From JAXGOI01 sp040767605 (GTDB lineage Bacteria; Bacillota; Dehalobacteriia; UBA4068), in contig JAXGOI010000001.1 of NCBI GenBank assembly GCA_040767605.1, positions 496,001 through 560,000 of the forward strand: a stretch of 64,000 nt of DNA, in the 5' to 3' direction. Below the pieces are notes generated by a model that searched no databases, was not told the DNA's origin, and saw only the letters and a list, made by a program, of their open reading frames with translations. Of this stretch, positions 25,155-33,209 are shown one piece after another. The stretch's first letter is position 1, and the number at the start of each line of letters is the position of its first letter. Both the position numbers and the translations under genes were made by a program.

Positions 25155-25844
25155 TTAAGGTTTTTCCTGCTTTAACAGGCGGGCTTCCGCCTCTGAGAGC
25201 CTTAAATATTTAGGCTCCAATTCTTCCGGAGTAAGAGTATCGGTAGCCTGATAATAGCCCCTTGCCAGGATTCCGGCTCCGGCAGCCGCTGTTACATTGG
25301 CAATTTCCGTGGCTTCCATAAAAATATCGCCTAATTCTTCAGCCAGCATTTCACAATGGGCGGCTAAACCATCCCCCACTATTATAACGGGCCGGCCCAT
25401 TTCTTTAAGCCGGGCGGCTAATTCCAAAGGTGTAATTGCCGTATCCTCCCAAAGCCTTTTGCCGTCCTCAAAAAGGGCGCAATAAACTTCTCCCTTACGG
25501 GCATCTAAAATCGGGCAAATTAAGCCCTGGCTGCCGGCGGCGGCATCTAAAGCCTCTAAAGTATCAATAGCGATTAAAGGCATACTCATACTCTGACCCC
25601 AGGCCTTGGCCGTGGCAATTCCGATTCTGAGGCCGGTAAATGAGCCCGGCCCGGCGGTTACGGCAATGGCGGACATTTCTGCCAGAGGCAGCTGGGCATG
25701 GGTTAAAAGGGCCTCCACCATAGGTAAAAAGGACTGAGAATGGGTTTTGCCCACATTAAGGGAAAATTGGGCCAAAACGCCGCATTCATCCACCACCGCG
25801 GCGCCGCAGCAACTGGTGGCGGTATCTATCGCTAAAATAATCAA
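25155..25844 (-). CDS. tsaB: tRNA threonylcarbamoyladenosine synthase subunit TsaB
   Basis: A 229-residue scaffold paralogue of TsaD, dimerising with it in the t6A complex. It opens MIILAIDTATSCCGAAVV and has the family block AIAVTAGPGSFTGLRIGIATAKAW near residue 60 and PILDARKGEVYCALF near 111. It lacks the TsaD metal-binding histidines, as expected. It begins ~55 bp after tsaE and precedes rimI. Confidence 0.96.
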   Translation of the reverse strand: MIILAIDTATSCCGAAVVDECGVLAQFSLNVGKTHSQSFLPMVEALLTHAQLPLAEMSAIAVTAGPGSFTGLRIGIATAKAWGQSMSMPLIAIDTLEALDAAAGSQGLICPILDARKGEVYCALFEDGKRLWEDTAITPLELAARLKEMGRPVIIVGDGLAAHCEMLAEELGDIFMEATEIANVTAAAGAGILARGYYQATDTLTPEELEPKYLRLSEAEARLLKQEKP

Positions 25845-25901
25845 AGGTCTAACCTCCTAAAAACACTTATTGGCAAAAGTAAAAACCGGTTAAAAATTAG
25901 C

Positions 25902-26390
25902 TTAAGCATGAGGAGGCGGCCTTGAATTAAGAGCGGCAAGAGCCCGGCTAAGCCAGGGGCATTGAGCCTTAGGGCAATTAAAAATAATTTCCCTCCACTG
26001 GGCATCGGGGCTGTAAAACTTTTCAAAAACAACTTTTAAAGCCTCCGGCGGCAAATTTAAGCCTAAATTGCCGGCCCATTCTATAAGCACTATATTTTCG
26101 CCGTCTATGGCCTCTAAAAGGCCGGTTTCCCATATTTCGTCTTCTGTAAGGCGGTAGGCATCTATATGGATAAAGGGCAAACGCCCCTTATATTCTTCCA
26201 TCAGGGTAAAAGTGGGGCTTTTTACCCTTTCTAAAACCCCAAGTCCTTTTGCAAGACCTTGGGCGAATAAGGTTTTGCCTGCGCCCAAATCCCCATAGAG
26301 GGCTAAAACAGTACCGGGGGGGATTCTTTTGCCTATTTCCTCCCCTAAGGCCCATGTTTTTTCCGGGCAAAGGCTGGTATATTTTTGCAT
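25902..26390 (-). CDS. tsaE: tRNA threonylcarbamoyladenosine ATPase TsaE
   Basis: A 162-residue ATPase that resets the TsaBD complex during t6A formation. The P-loop is GDLGAGKT at residues 33-40, followed by FAQGLAKGLGV, the SPTFTLMEEY segment and IHIDAYRL near 75, then LIEWAGNLG. The C-terminal ~20 residues (Pro/Ala/Arg-rich) are variable. It is the first of the four linked t6A-operon genes. Confidence 0.95.
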   Translation of the reverse strand: MQKYTSLCPEKTWALGEEIGKRIPPGTVLALYGDLGAGKTLFAQGLAKGLGVLERVKSPTFTLMEEYKGRLPFIHIDAYRLTEDEIWETGLLEAIDGENIVLIEWAGNLGLNLPPEALKVVFEKFYSPDAQWREIIFNCPKAQCPWLSRALAALNSRPPPHA

Positions 26391-26434
26391 TAATATCTCC
26401 TTAAAGGGCGGCCGCTTTAATCTGCGCCTTGCGC

Positions 26435-27004
26435 CTATTGGCTCTTAATTTTTAAATAAGCCTCCCTAACCTGCTGCATATCCTCCCAAACAGACCTTTT
26501 TCTGCTGCCGTCTCTTAAAAGGGCGGCGGGGTGAAAGGTTGGCATAATTTTAAAGGCGCCTTTTTCTACCCAAATTCCCCGAACTTTAGTAATTTTTGCC
26601 TTGGGGTCAATAACTAATTGAGTAGCCAGAGCCCCTAAGCAAACAATTATTTTAGGTTTTATTATCCGCAATTGTTCCCTTAAATAAACCTTGCAGGCCG
26701 CAATTTCCTCCGGCTGGGGCAGGCGGTTTTTAGGGGGGCGGCATTTTACCACATTGGCAATATAAATATCCTCCCAGGGTAATTGGGCAGCCTCTAAAAT
26801 CTGATCCAATAATTGCCCTGCTCTGCCCACAAAGGGCTGGCCCAGCTTGTCCTCATCAGCCCCGGGGCCTTCCCCGATAAACATAATTAAAGCATTAGGG
26901 CTCCCTTTGCCGAAAACCAGGTTTTGCCTTGTTTCCCCCAGGGGGCAAGCCCTGCAATTTTCCAGGCTTTTATATAATTGTTGAAGGGCTAAGGCCTTAC
27001 TCAT
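26435..27004 (-). CDS. uracil-DNA glycosylase, family 4 (iron-sulfur)
   Basis: A 189-residue DNA repair enzyme that removes uracil. It has the family-4 cluster cysteines Cys17 and Cys20 (NCRACPLG), a third in VVKCRPPKNR and a fourth in EIAACKVYL. The active-site motif is GEGPGADEDKLGQPFVGRAG (motif A), and the closing motif is TFHPAALLR. This type occurs in anaerobes, thermophiles and SPO1-like phages. It is directly upstream of tsaE with a ~45-bp gap. Confidence 0.95.
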   Translation of the reverse strand: MSKALALQQLYKSLENCRACPLGETRQNLVFGKGSPNALIMFIGEGPGADEDKLGQPFVGRAGQLLDQILEAAQLPWEDIYIANVVKCRPPKNRLPQPEEIAACKVYLREQLRIIKPKIIVCLGALATQLVIDPKAKITKVRGIWVEKGAFKIMPTFHPAALLRDGSRKRSVWEDMQQVREAYLKIKSQ

Positions 27005-27143
27005 GCCGCCTCCCGGATAGATTAATTAATAAAAACTGTATGCTTACAATAAGTTTGCCGTTTAGAATAAGTTCTCCGCTAACTGCTATTATCCTGCCGA
27101 TTGACAATAAAAGCCAAATTAAAAGGGTTTTAATACTTAAGCC

Positions 27144-27836
27144 TTAATGGGCTGCCAAAACCAAAGCTTTGAACAGCCCATCTCCCCAGGGGGCATCCCC
27201 CAACCATTCGGGATGCCACTGTACCCCTATAAAAAAACCCTTATCCCGAGCGGAAATTGCCTCAATTACGCCGTCTGCGGCTTTTGCCTCTATTTTTAAA
27301 TTATCCGCAACTTTGCGTATGCCCTGATGATGAAGGCTGTTTACGGGCCAAAGCCTAGGCCCGCCTAATTTAGACAGGGCTTTGGTAATTTCCACCCTAT
27401 GGCTGCCATGCCAGGGAGGGGCCTTTTGATTATGCTGGAGCAGGGCGCCCCCCCTCATTTCTAAATCCTGCCATATATCACCCCCTAAGGCAATATTTAT
27501 TAATTGCATACCCCGGCAAATACCAAGGGCAGGCAAATTCCTTTCCCAGGCTAAGGCGGCTAAGGCAATTTCAAATCTATCCCTCTCGGGCTCTACATTG
27601 CCTAAGGCAATATGGGGCTCTTCTTTAAAATAAATGGGGGCAATATCCCCTCCCCCGGCAAAAATCAGGGCATCTAAGGTTTCTATTAGCTTTTCTGCAC
27701 TTTTTTTTTCTTTTAAGGGGGGAATTATCAGCGGCAAACCCCCGGCTCTTTCCACAGCCTGAACATAGCTGCGGCGGGAGAAAATATTGTTTTCTCCATA
27801 ATCAATACCGGCGCAAATACCGATTAGGGCAGCCAT
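27144..27836 (-). CDS. class I glutamine amidotransferase-like hydrolase (peptidase C26, PuuD-like)
   Basis: A 230-residue enzyme of the gamma-glutamyl-gamma-aminobutyrate hydrolase family. The catalytic cysteine is in ALGICRGMQLINIALGG, and the catalytic His is in GVQWHPEWLG. An oxyanion-type block LIFAGGGDIAPIYF precedes it. The start is put at ATG 27836, eight bases after GGGGG; ATG 27842 lies too close. It lies just after the toxin terminator. PuuD acts in putrescine degradation, but no other puu gene is here, so the substrate is a gamma-glutamyl compound of unknown kind. Confidence 0.88.
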   Translation of the reverse strand: MAALIGICAGIDYGENNIFSRRSYVQAVERAGGLPLIIPPLKEKKSAEKLIETLDALIFAGGGDIAPIYFKEEPHIALGNVEPERDRFEIALAALAWERNLPALGICRGMQLINIALGGDIWQDLEMRGGALLQHNQKAPPWHGSHRVEITKALSKLGGPRLWPVNSLHHQGIRKVADNLKIEAKAADGVIEAISARDKGFFIGVQWHPEWLGDAPWGDGLFKALVLAAH

Positions 27837-27898
27837 GGCCATAACCCCCTTATTTTTTATATACTCTATGCATTAGTTTTTTGTTTTTGCCTGTATAA

Positions 27899-27924
27899 TA
27901 AAAAAAGAGCCGAAACGGCTCTTT
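27899..27924 (-). terminator. terminator after the toxin gene
   Basis: AAAGAGCCG, loop AAA, CGGCTCTTT (27904-27924); six T follow on the minus strand. Confidence 0.85.
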
Positions 27925-27953
27925 ATATCTCTAAAAAGTGTATTCAGCTTATG

Positions 27954-28322
27954 TTAATACGGCAAACCTATACTCACCGCCATTGCCCTGTTGATTTTTT
28001 CTATAGTCCGGCCCTCCAAGGTTGTAACTCTTTGTTTAAGCCGGCCTTTATCAATAGTGCGCATTTGCTCCGCCAGTACCACCGAATAAAGCTCCAGGCC
28101 GCTTTCTGCCGGGGTAAGCTCTACATGGGTTGGCAGTTTGGCCTTTTCTATTTGAGAGGTAATTGCCAGAACAATGGTAGTGGGGCTATAAGTATTGCCG
28201 ATATCGTTTTGAACAATTAAAACTGGGCGGCAGCCGCCCTGTTCAGAGCCTTGCACCGGGTTTAACTGGGCAAAGAATATATCTCCCCGTTTTACTTCGG
28301 TTTTTTTATTCACAAAACTCAC
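27954..28322 (-). CDS. MazF/EndoA-type mRNA interferase toxin
   Basis: A 122-residue sequence-specific endoribonuclease of the MazF/PemK family. Signature segments are VKRGDIFFAQLNPVQGSEQGGCRPVLIVQND, the VVLAITSQ strand, LPTHVELTP and the C-terminal VVLAEQMRTIDKGRL. It is close in length and sequence style to Bacillus EndoA (NdoA, 116 residues). Translation would start at ATG 28322. The antitoxin gene lies 70 bp upstream on the same strand. In Bacillus the pair follows alr; here alr is 3.5 kb away with a transporter operon in between. Confidence 0.93.
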   Translation of the reverse strand: MSFVNKKTEVKRGDIFFAQLNPVQGSEQGGCRPVLIVQNDIGNTYSPTTIVLAITSQIEKAKLPTHVELTPAESGLELYSVVLAEQMRTIDKGRLKQRVTTLEGRTIEKINRAMAVSIGLPY

Positions 28323-28392
28323 TCCGCAGTATTTATTTTATTACTGCAAAGTCTTCCCCAAAAGGGTGGGTTTTTATTCCTTTACAGGCAAA

Positions 28393-28530
28393 TTATTCTG
28401 CTTCTTTATTTATCTTCTCCCCTGTTTCAAACTCCAAGGGGGCAAAATCTTCAGCCAGAGCCAGGTTCAGTTCAGCCATTTCCAAATAACCTTTAATTAT
28501 CTCTTCCATTGTCCATACCCTCTCCTTCAT
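28393..28530 (-). CDS. short antitoxin, C-terminal EndoAI-like peptide (45 aa)
   Basis: A 45-codon gene too short for routine calling. Its product MKERVWTMEEIIKGYLEMAELN continues NLALAEDFAPLEFETGEKINKEAE. The run GYLEMAELNLALAE aligns with the toxin-binding C-terminus of Bacillus EndoAI (GYMEMAKINLSIASE), as recalled. The ribbon-helix-helix DNA-binding domain (about the first 45 residues of EndoAI) is missing; no in-frame coding sequence for it lies upstream. Start could be ATG 28530 (GGGGGG upstream) or ATG 28509 (GAGAGGG upstream). Position before the toxin fits an antitoxin that binds the toxin but cannot bind DNA. Confidence 0.7.
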   Translation of the reverse strand: MKERVWTMEEIIKGYLEMAELNLALAEDFAPLEFETGEKINKEAE

Positions 28531-28718
28531 TGCCTTTCCCCCCAAACCCCTGCCGCCTTTTACTTATATTTAAGTTTAAGGCACTTAAATAGTATAATCA
28601 AGGGGAAAACTTTTCCTAAAATAAAAGCCTAAAAATAAGCCGGTTATAGCTGGTCTTTTATCTATGCTGCTTAATCTTCCAATATTTTCTTTGTTATTCT
28701 CAAAGCAAAAAATAATAT

Positions 28719-28747
28719 TTGACATTCCTAAAAGTATTGCATATAAT
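28719..28747 (+). promoter_or_regulatory. consensus promoter of the Trp T-box/trpXYZ unit
   Basis: TTGACA (28719-28724), a 17-bp spacer and TATAAT (28742-28747): a perfect match to the vegetative sigma consensus. It lies just upstream of the T-box leader, so control is at termination, not initiation. Confidence 0.9.
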
Positions 28748-28774
28748 TAAGTGTAAATTAAATATTAACTTTAA

Positions 28775-29036
28775 AACCGATGATTAAGAAGAGTAGGTAT
28801 ACATGGCATTTGCAAAGAGAGCCGCAGACGGTGAAATTGCGGCCAAATGCGGTATATTGAATGGACTTATGAGGGCAAAACGAAAGGCAACAAGTAGTAA
28901 TTGCCGGGATCTTCACCCGTTATCATGGAAGCGCATATATTTGTATGCGGAATAAGTGGGCGAATTCGCCAATCCGGGTGGTACCGCAGGAGCAATGCTC
29001 TTGTCCCTGAATTGCAGGGGCAGGGGCTTTTTTATT
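28775..29036 (+). promoter_or_regulatory. T-box riboswitch, tryptophan specifier
   Basis: The T-box sequence CCGGGTGGTACCGC is at 28974-28987 and a terminator hairpin follows (about 28997-29030, then six T). Stem I starts near 28780 with AGTAG and pairs GGTATAC/GTATATT and GCATTTG/CAAATGC. The specifier loop reads GAATGGACTTAT, placing TGG (Trp) at 28862-28864. Uncharged tRNA-Trp should stabilise the antiterminator and switch on the transporter genes behind it. Confidence 0.93.
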
Positions 29037-29144
29037 TTGATTGGGGGTGTTTTTATGGCGGAATACTGGTGGCGGCTAAAACAATTATTTAAAAACAATA
29101 AAAATATTTTTAAAATTTAAAAGCTTAAAATAGGAGGATTTATT

Positions 29145-30170
29145 ATGAAAAACTTATTTAAAAAAACCGCGGCTATTTTGGCCGCTTTAGCAATGGCGGC
29201 GCTTTTGGGGGCCTGCGCTCAAAAACCGGATAATCAGGTATTAGGATCCACGGGAGAGAAAAATACTTATAAGGTGGGTATTATTCAGTATGCCCCTCAT
29301 CCCTCTTTGGATAATTGCTATAACGGCTTTATAGCCGGCCTTGAAGATGCCGGCCTTAAAGAAGGAATTAACCTCACCGTGGATTTTCAAAATGCTCAGG
29401 GAGATCCTTCCACCAGCGATTTAATTGCTAAAAACATGGTCTCAAAAAAATATGACCTTATTATGGGTATTGCCACCCCTGCGGCTATGTCCGCCTTCAG
29501 CGCCGCAAAAGATACGGATATTCCCATTATCTTTACGGCGGTATCAGACCCTGTGGCGGCGGGGATTGTAAAATCTATTGAAAACCCCGGCACAAATTGC
29601 ACAGGCTCTTCCGATGTTCTCCCTTTAGAACAGCAGGTTAAAATGATTCGGGCCTTTTTGCCTCAGGCTAAAACTATCGGTATAATTTATACCACCAGCG
29701 AGCCGAATTCCGTCTCCCAGCTTAAGGAGATTAAGGAGCTGGCCCCCGCCTACGGTTTTGAAATTATCGATAGGGGTGTAACAAATGCCTCCGAAGTTTC
29801 CGGAGGGGCGCAGGCTCTTACGGCAAAAGGTGTTGACTGTATTAATAATTTCACCGATAATAATGTTGTTAATAATCTTTCCCTGCTTTTGCAGGCTGCC
29901 AATAATAAGAATATCCCCGTCTTCGGCTCTGAGGAGGAGCAGGTTAAAAACGGCTGCCTGGCCTCTCAAAGCATTGATTATCTGGCCCTTGGGCATCAGA
30001 CCGGGCAAATGGCGGCCAAAATTCTTAAAGGCGAGGCGGCGGCATCCGCTACCCCGGTTTATCAGGTTTCTGACTGCGTGCCAATTTATAATAAAGATGT
30101 TTTGGCAAAACTCGGCCTTAGCCTGCCTGCCGAATATGCCTCTGCCGAAGCAGTAGGCCTTAATGAGTAA
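29145..30170 (+). CDS. ABC transporter substrate-binding lipoprotein, TrpX type
   Basis: A 341-residue lipoprotein with lipobox LLGAC (Cys24). It belongs to the ABC_sub_bind (PF04392-like) family: KVGIIQYAPHPSLDNCYNGFIAGLEDAG at the mature start, then IIFTAVSDPVAAGIVKSIENPGTNCTGSSD and IPVFGSEEEQVKNGCLASQS. The TrpX proteins of this family bind tryptophan or tyrosine. A Trp-specified T-box directly upstream and permease and ATPase genes downstream make tryptophan the probable ligand. TAGGAGGA precedes ATG. Confidence 0.9.
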   Translation: MKNLFKKTAAILAALAMAALLGACAQKPDNQVLGSTGEKNTYKVGIIQYAPHPSLDNCYNGFIAGLEDAGLKEGINLTVDFQNAQGDPSTSDLIAKNMVSKKYDLIMGIATPAAMSAFSAAKDTDIPIIFTAVSDPVAAGIVKSIENPGTNCTGSSDVLPLEQQVKMIRAFLPQAKTIGIIYTTSEPNSVSQLKEIKELAPAYGFEIIDRGVTNASEVSGGAQALTAKGVDCINNFTDNNVVNNLSLLLQAANNKNIPVFGSEEEQVKNGCLASQSIDYLALGHQTGQMAAKILKGEAAASATPVYQVSDCVPIYNKDVLAKLGLSLPAEYASAEAVGLNE

Positions 30171-30191
30171 ATATTAGAAAGCTGGGCCAAT

Positions 30192-31106
30192 ATGGATATT
30201 ATCCTCGGTTTAATTCAAAATGTGCTGGAAGAGGGGTTTATCTACGGCATTATGGCGGTGGGGGTATATATTACCTACCGGGTGCTGGGCTTTCCCGATC
30301 TCTCCGTAGACGGCACCTTCCCCTTGGGGGCCTGTGTGGCCGCCATGGTTATCGGGGCCGGGATAAACCCCTGGCTGGCTTGTCTTATTGCCTTTATTTG
30401 CGGGGCGGCAGCCGGCTGCATAACGGGGATACTCCATGTTAAGCTGCGTATTACGGATTTACTCTCCGGAATTCTTATTATGATTTCCATGTGGAGCGTT
30501 AACCTTGTTATAACGGGGGGCAGCGCCGTGGTTCAATTTTATAATAAGCCGACTATTTTTACCTCCGGCCCGGCGGCGCTTCTTGCCTCAAATATTCAAC
30601 CCTACCGGGTATTAATTTTAGTTGCCCTGGTTTGCCTTGGGGTTAAGCTTATTGTAGATATTTACCTTAAGACAAAATCAGGCCTTCTTTTACGGGCCTC
30701 CGGGAATAACCCTCAATTTGTAATTTCCCTGGGGAAAGACCCCGGCGCCATGAAGATTATCGGCCTTGCCATAGGCAACGGATGCACGGCTTTGGCCGGC
30801 TGCGTTTTAGCCCAGCAGGCGGAATCCGCCAATATTCAAAGCGGTACCGGCATGGTGGTTATGGCCCTGGCCGCCGTTATTATCGGCACAAGCCTTTTTA
30901 GAAAAATCAGCTTTATTAAGGCAACCTCCATGGTAATTATGGGGGCCATTCTCTATAAATCATGCCTAACCGTTGCCATGCTTCTTGGGCTGCCTACAAA
31001 TTACCTTAAGCTGCTTATGGCGGTTATTTTCACCATTGCCCTGGTTTCTAATAATATGCTTGGCATTAGGAGGAAAAAGCAAAATGTTAACCCCACCCAA
31101 CTCTGA
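30192..31106 (+). CDS. ABC transporter permease, TrpY type
   Basis: A 304-residue BPD_transp_2-type permease (family of branched-chain amino acid and sugar permeases) with eight to nine membrane helices. Typical segments are GIMAVGVYITYRVLGFPDLSVDGTFPLGA at the start and GLAIGNGCTALAGCVLAQQ. This group pairs with TrpX-like binding proteins. Its 3' end overlaps the ATPase gene by 23 bp, so translation is coupled. Tryptophan specificity is inferred from the T-box. Confidence 0.9.
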   Translation: MDIILGLIQNVLEEGFIYGIMAVGVYITYRVLGFPDLSVDGTFPLGACVAAMVIGAGINPWLACLIAFICGAAAGCITGILHVKLRITDLLSGILIMISMWSVNLVITGGSAVVQFYNKPTIFTSGPAALLASNIQPYRVLILVALVCLGVKLIVDIYLKTKSGLLLRASGNNPQFVISLGKDPGAMKIIGLAIGNGCTALAGCVLAQQAESANIQSGTGMVVMALAAVIIGTSLFRKISFIKATSMVIMGAILYKSCLTVAMLLGLPTNYLKLLMAVIFTIALVSNNMLGIRRKKQNVNPTQL

Positions 31107-31887
31107 GGCCGGCTTTGTCAGCCTGAGGCATATTTATAAAACCTTTAATTCCGGCTCTGTAAATGAAGTGGTTTTATTTGAGGATTTTAATTTGGAAATC
31201 AAAAAAAACCAGTTTGTTTCCGTCGTGGGGAGTAACGGCTCGGGGAAAACTACAATTTTAAATTTGCTTTGCGGCAGCATACCCCCGGATAGCGGAGAAA
31301 TATCCCTGGGGGGAAAGAGTATAGAGGGGCTTAAAGAATATGAAAGATCCCATTATATCGGCCGTGTTTTTCAGGACCCTTCCAAGGGAACCTGCCCGGA
31401 GCTGACAATTTTAGAAAATATGGCTTTGGCGGATAATAAGGGGGCCTCTTTTGGCCTTATGGCCGCCGTAAATAAAAACCGGATAGATTTTTACCGCAGC
31501 CAGCTGGAGCTTCTTCACCTCGGCCTTGAGGATAAGCTGCATTTATCTGTGGGGAGTTTATCCGGAGGCCAGCGCCAGGCCCTGGCTCTCTTAATCTCTA
31601 CCATGACCCCTCTTGACCTTTTAATTTTAGACGAACACACGGCGGCCCTTGACCCGCGCTCCAGCGAAACTGTTATGCAGCTGACTGAGGCCTTAATCCG
31701 GGAGAAGAATTTAACTACCCTTATGGTTACCCATAATTTAAAATATGCCGTAGGCTATGGGGACCGCCTGCTTATGATGCATAGAGGCGGTATTGCTCTT
31801 GATGCCTCGGACGAGGCGAAATCTCTGCTGCATATAAAAGACCTTACCGATAAATTCAATGAAATCAGCATTGAGGACGGGAATTAA
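31084..31887 (+). CDS. ABC transporter ATP-binding protein, TrpZ type
   Basis: A 267-residue ATPase that powers the TrpXY transporter. Walker A is GSNGSGKTT, the signature is LSGGQRQALAL, Walker B LLILDEHTAALD and the H loop VTHNL. The start is ATG 31084, ten bases after AGGAGG and inside the end of the permease gene; a longer frame starting at 30973 lies within the permease and lacks ABC features. It closes the three-gene operon, followed by a hairpin terminator. Confidence 0.93.
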   Translation: MLTPPNSEAGFVSLRHIYKTFNSGSVNEVVLFEDFNLEIKKNQFVSVVGSNGSGKTTILNLLCGSIPPDSGEISLGGKSIEGLKEYERSHYIGRVFQDPSKGTCPELTILENMALADNKGASFGLMAAVNKNRIDFYRSQLELLHLGLEDKLHLSVGSLSGGQRQALALLISTMTPLDLLILDEHTAALDPRSSETVMQLTEALIREKNLTTLMVTHNLKYAVGYGDRLLMMHRGGIALDASDEAKSLLHIKDLTDKFNEISIEDGN

Positions 31888-31904
31888 AATAAGCTTTCTA
31901 AACA

Positions 31905-31934
31905 AAAAAGGGCCTGCCTTGCGGCAAGCCCTTT
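31905..31934 (+). terminator. terminator after the trpXYZ operon
   Basis: AAAAGGGC and GCCCTTTT arms with an inner GCC/GGC stem (31905-31934), followed by AATATTTT. It also faces the 3' end of alr. Confidence 0.7.
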
Positions 31935-31980
31935 TAATATTTTAGCCGGGAATAGCTTAAGTTTATTTATTTTTATAAAG

Positions 31981-33198
31981 CTAAACCTGTTTTTTAAAAA
32001 TTTTCGGCAGGCGCAGCCCTAAAAAACAGGCCAGCTCATAATTAATGGTTTTAGCGGTTTTTGCCAGCTCATCAAGATGTATTTCCTCCCCGCCCTGCCT
32101 GCCGATGAAAACGGCGCAGCTGCCGATTTTTGCCTGGGGAACACAGCTAATATCCAGCATAAGCTGATCCATACAAATATTGCCGATAACCGGAACCCTT
32201 ATTCCCTCCACAAGGCCATAGGCCCCGGGGGAAAGAGCCCGCAAAAAACCGTCGCCATAGCCTAATTGCACCGTGGCAATTAAGCTCTCTTTAGAGGAAA
32301 CCCATTTGCGGGAATAACCGATAGAGGTATTTTTTGGCACTGTTTTAATATTGGTTATCAGACCTTTTAAAGACATAACCGGTTTTAAATCCAGTTTTTT
32401 TCTGTCTGTATTTTCCGCCGGATAGCAGCCGTAGAGGATAATCCCCGGCCTTACCATATTAAAATAGCTTTGGGGCAATTCAACTACCGCCCCGCTGTTT
32501 GCCATATGCTTTAAGGGGAAATTAAGCCCCCGGGCCTCCAGCTCTTTTATAAAATCCTCAAAAAGCTTAATTTGCCTTAAGGCAAATGTTTTATCTTTAT
32601 CGTCGGAATTGGCAAAATGGCTGAATATGCCCTGAATTTCTAAAGCCGGCATTTGGGAGATTTTTATAATTTCATCAATGGCCCCAGCCCCGGGGTAAAA
32701 GCCGATTCTCCCCATGCCGGTATCGATTTTCAAATGGATTTTAGCCACTTTATCCAGCCTTTGCCCTGCTGCGGAAAGGGCCTCGGCCCTTTTTAAGCTG
32801 AATATCGTCAGGATTATATCTTCTTTTACGGCCTCTTCCATATGGCAGGGTAGGGGCTCGCTTAAAATAATAATCGGGGCTTTTATGCCCCCCAGGCGCA
32901 ATTCCCTTGCCTCATAAATATTGGAAACCGCCAGATAATCCACGCCATTATTCAGCATAGTCTCGGCGCAGGGCAAAGCGCCGTGGCCATAGGCATTGGC
33001 CTTAACGGCGCCGATAATTTGAATATCCTCCCCCACCAGGCGGCGGATTTCTCTTGTATTATAGGCCAGAGCCGCCAAATCTATTTCAACCCAGGTTGTA
33101 TAGGCTTTTTGTATGTTTTCCGGGTAAATATCCTCTCTAGGGGGCTCATTCTCATAGCTTTTATTTATAGGCTTTTTATTTGAATAAATATCATCCAT
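31981..33198 (-). CDS. alr: alanine racemase
   Basis: A 405-residue PLP enzyme that makes D-alanine for peptidoglycan. The PLP lysine is Lys66 in GAVKANAYGHGA; the second catalytic Tyr is in SIGYSRKW, and the C-terminal beta domain has VRVPVIGNICMDQLMLDIS. About 33 hydrophilic residues precede the usual start (TTWVEIDLAAL), a longer N-terminus than in most Alr. It follows nnr by 12 bp on the same strand. Confidence 0.97.
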   Translation of the reverse strand: MDDIYSNKKPINKSYENEPPREDIYPENIQKAYTTWVEIDLAALAYNTREIRRLVGEDIQIIGAVKANAYGHGALPCAETMLNNGVDYLAVSNIYEARELRLGGIKAPIIILSEPLPCHMEEAVKEDIILTIFSLKRAEALSAAGQRLDKVAKIHLKIDTGMGRIGFYPGAGAIDEIIKISQMPALEIQGIFSHFANSDDKDKTFALRQIKLFEDFIKELEARGLNFPLKHMANSGAVVELPQSYFNMVRPGIILYGCYPAENTDRKKLDLKPVMSLKGLITNIKTVPKNTSIGYSRKWVSSKESLIATVQLGYGDGFLRALSPGAYGLVEGIRVPVIGNICMDQLMLDISCVPQAKIGSCAVFIGRQGGEEIHLDELAKTAKTINYELACFLGLRLPKIFKKQV

Positions 33199-33209
33199 TT
33201 AATTTCCTC

